From: Epulopiscium sp. Nele67-Bin004
GTDB taxonomy: Bacteria; Bacillota_A; Clostridia; Lachnospirales; Cellulosilyticaceae
Reading direction: 5' to 3'
Length of the DNA: 9,043 nt
NCBI GenBank assembly: GCA_002007315.1
Contig: LNZQ01000015.1
Coordinates: forward strand, 1 to 9,043
Every line of letters starts with the position of its first letter. The first letter of the stretch is position 1. Below the pieces are notes generated by a model. The model ran no database searches. It had not been told where the DNA came from and saw only the letters and a list, made by a program, of their open reading frames with translations. The translations under genes were made by a program, and so were the position numbers. Shown piece by piece: positions 6,518 through 9,043 of this stretch.

Positions 6518-8409
6518 CTACTTATCACCTTACTTATAATTTTCGTAACAACTTCGTACACGATAATAAACCCAATTCCTATAATAACCCCCATAGCAAT
6601 ACCATATCCAGTTCTTATTCCAGATACGATAAGCGGTGTGTGTATATGAGCAAATGTGTTAATCATAGAAAGCTGTCCAATTGTTCCTACAACAAGCACT
6701 GGCCATCTAAATCCTTTGTATGACATATATAATCCTAGTATCATAAACGGATGACCAATCATAAATTCTTTAGTTCGTGGTCTTATACCTAAAGTATCGT
6801 CTAGTGTTGCTCTTAACAACGCTTCAAGTTCTGGAATTTGCGTTGTATTTCCTGTTCTGCTTACATAAATAGTAACAACTGTGTATACAACAAATACACC
6901 TAGAATTCCAAATCCAACTAAATATTTCCAATTTATCTTTAGAAGCTTTTTAACTTCCTCAACTATTTCTTTCCAACGTGTAACTATTATCATGCCCGCA
7001 ACAATTATAAGAGGTAATACATGCGATGCTTTTACGCCTTTATACAAGTTTACACCGATTGCAAAACTATATTCGCTAATAAGTGCCGCCATTATTGCAA
7101 TACCCATAAATGTTACAAGTGTTATTTTGCAATAATGCATAAGTGCCAAAGTCAAGCTTTTTTTCTTCGGGGGATCTATACATAACAATACTCCATAACT
7201 TGAAAACACTACTGTTGTAACAAATGCCATACTTTGCATAGCGTCAATTTTTGAGCTTAGTAGCAATGCAACGTAATACAGCGTGCCCCCAATACCCGCA
7301 AGATAGCCAATAATCGCAAATTGTGTCATAGCTATTATTTTCATAAACATAGCTACTGCTCCAAGTCCAATTACTAATAATTGTTTTCTTGATGCAACTG
7401 GCCAACCTTTCATTTCAATGTCTGTGTCAAGCGTATATCCAAAACCTAGTGCCGACTCCACAAATCCACTTATTTCATCTTGCAGTGTTTCAAAATCTTT
7501 TTCAACGCCACCTGTATTTGGAAGTACAAACCCAAATGCTCTAACATTTCGCTCAACAAGTGCAAGTTCCAATGTGTCCAAAATACCACTTGCTTTTATG
7601 TGCGACAACTTGTCAGGAGAAAACATTCTTATTACGTTGTATACGCCATCTTGCTCAATACGTCTTGAAAGAGTTATATACCCTTCTTGAGTATCCGAGA
7701 AAAATTCCATATATGCAAAACCATATTCACGTGCAAATTTAATCATATTTGCTTCTGTGTACGCTGGAATTCTCGTTCCATCAAAAAGCAAATGCCCCAA
7801 GTTTGGTATTTGTTCAAGTTGGTCAATAAGCGTTTGTATCCCATATTCTGAATAGCTTGTAAATCCTCTAATTTCTGGTGAAATTTCAAATCCTCTATTC
7901 GCAAGATACGTCAAAGCTTCTATATCAAACCCCGTCCCTAATTGCGTTAGATTTTTGTATGGACGTTGTGAAAAAATATTTAGGTAATCACCATCTCTAG
8001 TTACAGTAACTCCTTTAGTAACCAAATTGTCATAAATTCTATCAAGCGTTACTTCATCAATTGCTTCTATAACAAGTCGATATTCTTCTTCTTTCACAAT
8101 GTCTATATACCCTCTAGCCAAATCACTTGTTACAAAATCTTTGGCGTTTGATACACTATAATATTCTGGCAAAAGAACATTTTCCTCAACCGTTATATTA
8201 TTTACACCAAGCTCCAAAAATATATCGAGCACTTCATCAAGCTCATAATCTGTATATTCAATAATATGCAGTATGTCTTGATACCTTACGGCTACTTGAA
8301 TATTTGTAAAATTATGCTCTGCTGTCATTCTCTGCGACAATATGTTTATAGAAAATACAACAGAAACTAAAATAACAATATTTAGTAGCCAATTAATTGT
8401 CTTTTGCAT
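6496..8409 (-). CDS. Polytopic membrane protein with large extracytoplasmic domain (DUF5693-type)
   Basis: A 637-residue protein of no established function, recognised as the DUF5693-type family that in Firmicutes tends to sit beside csaB. One N-terminal membrane segment (about 7-25) is followed by a soluble region of about 310 residues (30-340), then eight or nine hydrophobic stretches to the end (about 343-360, 363-385, 394-411, 427-447, 463-477, 496-516, 551-563, 568-588, 600-621). The soluble part alternates short beta strands (FEISPEI 174-180, HLLFDGT 206-212, FAYMEF 231-236, YNVIRMF 257-263, RAFGFVL 290-296) with amphipathic helices, like a TIM barrel. A conserved-looking RPRTKEFMIGHP (543-554) lies in a loop before the last membrane segments. 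GGAGG (8415-8419) lies 5 nt before the ATG. The gene follows the small secreted protein gene by 13 nt, and its 3' end overlaps the CsaB-TagA gene by 22 bp, so the products probably act together. A role in handling the pyruvylated polymer at the membrane is a guess from context. Confidence 0.85.
   Translation of the reverse strand: MQKTINWLLNIVILVSVVFSINILSQRMTAEHNFTNIQVAVRYQDILHIIEYTDYELDEVLDIFLELGVNNITVEENVLLPEYYSVSNAKDFVTSDLARGYIDIVKEEEYRLVIEAIDEVTLDRIYDNLVTKGVTVTRDGDYLNIFSQRPYKNLTQLGTGFDIEALTYLANRGFEISPEIRGFTSYSEYGIQTLIDQLEQIPNLGHLLFDGTRIPAYTEANMIKFAREYGFAYMEFFSDTQEGYITLSRRIEQDGVYNVIRMFSPDKLSHIKASGILDTLELALVERNVRAFGFVLPNTGGVEKDFETLQDEISGFVESALGFGYTLDTDIEMKGWPVASRKQLLVIGLGAVAMFMKIIAMTQFAIIGYLAGIGGTLYYVALLLSSKIDAMQSMAFVTTVVFSSYGVLLCIDPPKKKSLTLALMHYCKITLVTFMGIAIMAALISEYSFAIGVNLYKGVKASHVLPLIIVAGMIIVTRWKEIVEEVKKLLKINWKYLVGFGILGVFVVYTVVTIYVSRTGNTTQIPELEALLRATLDDTLGIRPRTKEFMIGHPFMILGLYMSYKGFRWPVLVVGTIGQLSMINTFAHIHTPLIVSGIRTGYGIAMGVIIGIGFIIVYEVVTKIISKVISRWNIKLT
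6524..6531 (-). promoter_or_regulatory. Ribosome binding site inside the preceding gene
   Basis: The minus-strand AAGGTGAT lies within the last codons of the DUF5693-type gene, 6 nt before the ATG at 6517 of the CsaB-TagA gene. Together with the 22-bp gene overlap this indicates coupled translation and fixes the fusion protein's start at a residue that leads straight into the CsaB glycine-rich motif. Confidence 0.75.
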
Positions 8410-8422
8410 AAATGCCTCCTAC

Positions 8423-8923
8423 TTACTGTATTGTATAATCTCCCCTCACCATAAGAACCAACTCCGTATTTGCCAACAAACCTCTCCCATCTGCTTTTGG
8501 CACAATAAGCAAGTGATTTTTTGGTGTAAGTTCCCCTGCTGACAAATCTTGACCATCTGTTACATCTTGTATCCCCCCACTACTTGATGCAATAGTTGTC
8601 GCTGTTCCCGACCTAAGTATTATCTCAGCACTTTCACCACCAATAATAGTTTTTCCAAGTGGCACAGTAACAACTTCATAGCTAAAGCTACCCGCAGATT
8701 GTCCACTAGCATTTTGTGATGAACCACCACCAACGAGATTTTCAAGTCGCTTTATCTCTTGTTCAATCGTTTCAATTTCTGCTTCAAGTATAGCTATTTC
8801 CCTATCCACATAACTTTTTGTTACAATCGGGTCTTGCTCACTACCAGGGTCTAAACTAAATCCATACGTGCTACCGATAAACGTCATCAAAACTACACCG
8901 CTAATATAAAATTTCTTTTTCAT
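8423..8923 (-). CDS. Small secreted coiled-coil protein of unknown function
   Basis: A 166-residue protein. Residues 1-22 are a signal peptide or signal anchor (MKKK, then a hydrophobic run ending STYGFS). A short motif, PGSEQDPIVTKSYVD (26-40), leads into a heptad-patterned helix (39-64, EIAILEAEIETIEQEIKRLENLV) typical of a coiled coil, then a Gly/Ser/Asn/Gln-rich hinge (65-79). The C-terminal 85 residues are beta-rich and look like a folded domain: VPLGKTIIGG (87-96), EIILRSGTAT (100-109), GGIQDVTDGQDL (116-127), TPKNHLLIVPKADGRG (133-148) and LVLMVRGDYTI (155-165). I recall such tails in hypothetical proteins of other Firmicutes but cannot assign a function. AAGGGAAG (8931-8938) lies 7 nt before the ATG. 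It follows the upstream gene by 21 bp and precedes the DUF5693-type gene by 13 nt, so it is a member of the wall-polymer operon and probably forms oligomers outside the membrane. Confidence 0.9.
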   Translation of the reverse strand: MKKKFYISGVVLMTFIGSTYGFSLDPGSEQDPIVTKSYVDREIAILEAEIETIEQEIKRLENLVGGGSSQNASGQSAGSFSYEVVTVPLGKTIIGGESAEIILRSGTATTIASSSGGIQDVTDGQDLSAGELTPKNHLLIVPKADGRGLLANTELVLMVRGDYTIQ

Positions 8924-8944
8924 TAATATTCTTCCCTTTCTGTC

Positions 8945-9043
8945 CTATCTAATACCCTTAAAAGTATAGTATATTTCGTCCCCTACCAATCTAAATTGAA
9001 CGAAAGTTGTACCCAAAACATCGTCTTGGTTATTTACAATACC
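8945..9043 (-). CDS. C-terminal end of an upstream gene (partial)
   Basis: An open frame enters from the window edge (first codon 9043-9041) and runs 32 codons to a TAG at 8947-8945, ending VGDEIYYTFKGIR. The composition looks like genuine protein with a beta-rich end. The stop lies 21 bp before the start of the secreted coiled-coil protein gene, a spacing expected within an operon. Too little is visible to identify the product. Confidence 0.6.
   Translation of the reverse strand, partial: GIVNNQDDVLGTTFVQFRLVGDEIYYTFKGIR

Noticed and set aside
422..8542. Many open frames of 60-101 codons on the plus strand (for example 1181-1483, 2192-2491, 4914-5186, 5360-5665, 7418-7690)
   Set aside because: They lie opposite or overlap well-supported minus-strand genes, have no convincing ribosome binding sites, and their translations have shadow-like composition. 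None matches a family I recognise.

Overview
The window is low-GC DNA in which every supported gene lies on the minus strand, so transcription runs from base 9043 down to base 1. Strong GGAGG-type ribosome binding sites, a sigma-A-type promoter, a U-tailed hairpin terminator and the gene content (CsaB/TagA cell-wall enzymes, copper-amine-oxidase-type stalk domains, an MsmX/UgpC-like sugar-importer ATPase) point to a Gram-positive Firmicute, most likely a member of the Clostridia. The species cannot be named from this sequence. I see no mobile element, RNA gene or CRISPR array.

Layout in the direction of transcription. (1) 9043-4718 is a tightly packed operon. It begins with the last 32 codons of an unidentified gene (8945-9043), then a small secreted coiled-coil protein (8423-8923), a large polytopic membrane protein of the DUF5693 type (6496-8409), and a 599-residue protein (4718-6517) that joins a CsaB-type polysaccharide pyruvyl transferase to a TagA/WecG/CpsF-type ManNAc transferase in one chain. 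(2) 4717-4355 is a 363-bp AT-rich intergenic region with a 12-bp inverted repeat and a consensus -10 box. (3) 4354-3242 is a stand-alone MsmX/UgpC-like ATPase gene with a GTG start and its own intrinsic terminator. (4) A near-consensus promoter at 3166-3194 starts a two-gene operon: a membrane-anchored polysaccharide deacetylase (1362-3134), followed after 9 bp by a secreted stalk-domain/PKD-like protein (1-1352) that runs off the window.

How the genes fit together. In bacteria with SLH-anchored surface proteins, TagA adds ManNAc to undecaprenyl-PP-GlcNAc and CsaB places a pyruvate ketal on that ManNAc. The pyruvylated secondary cell wall polymer is what SLH domains bind. Fusing CsaB to TagA would couple two consecutive steps on the same lipid-linked intermediate. 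The DUF5693-type protein and the small secreted protein are probably functional partners at the membrane. The deacetylase and the stalk-domain protein are consistent with further cell-envelope work. The ATPase probably energises sugar importers encoded elsewhere. The strongest leads are the CsaB-TagA fusion and the uncharacterised DUF5693-type partner with what looks like a TIM-barrel-like outer domain.
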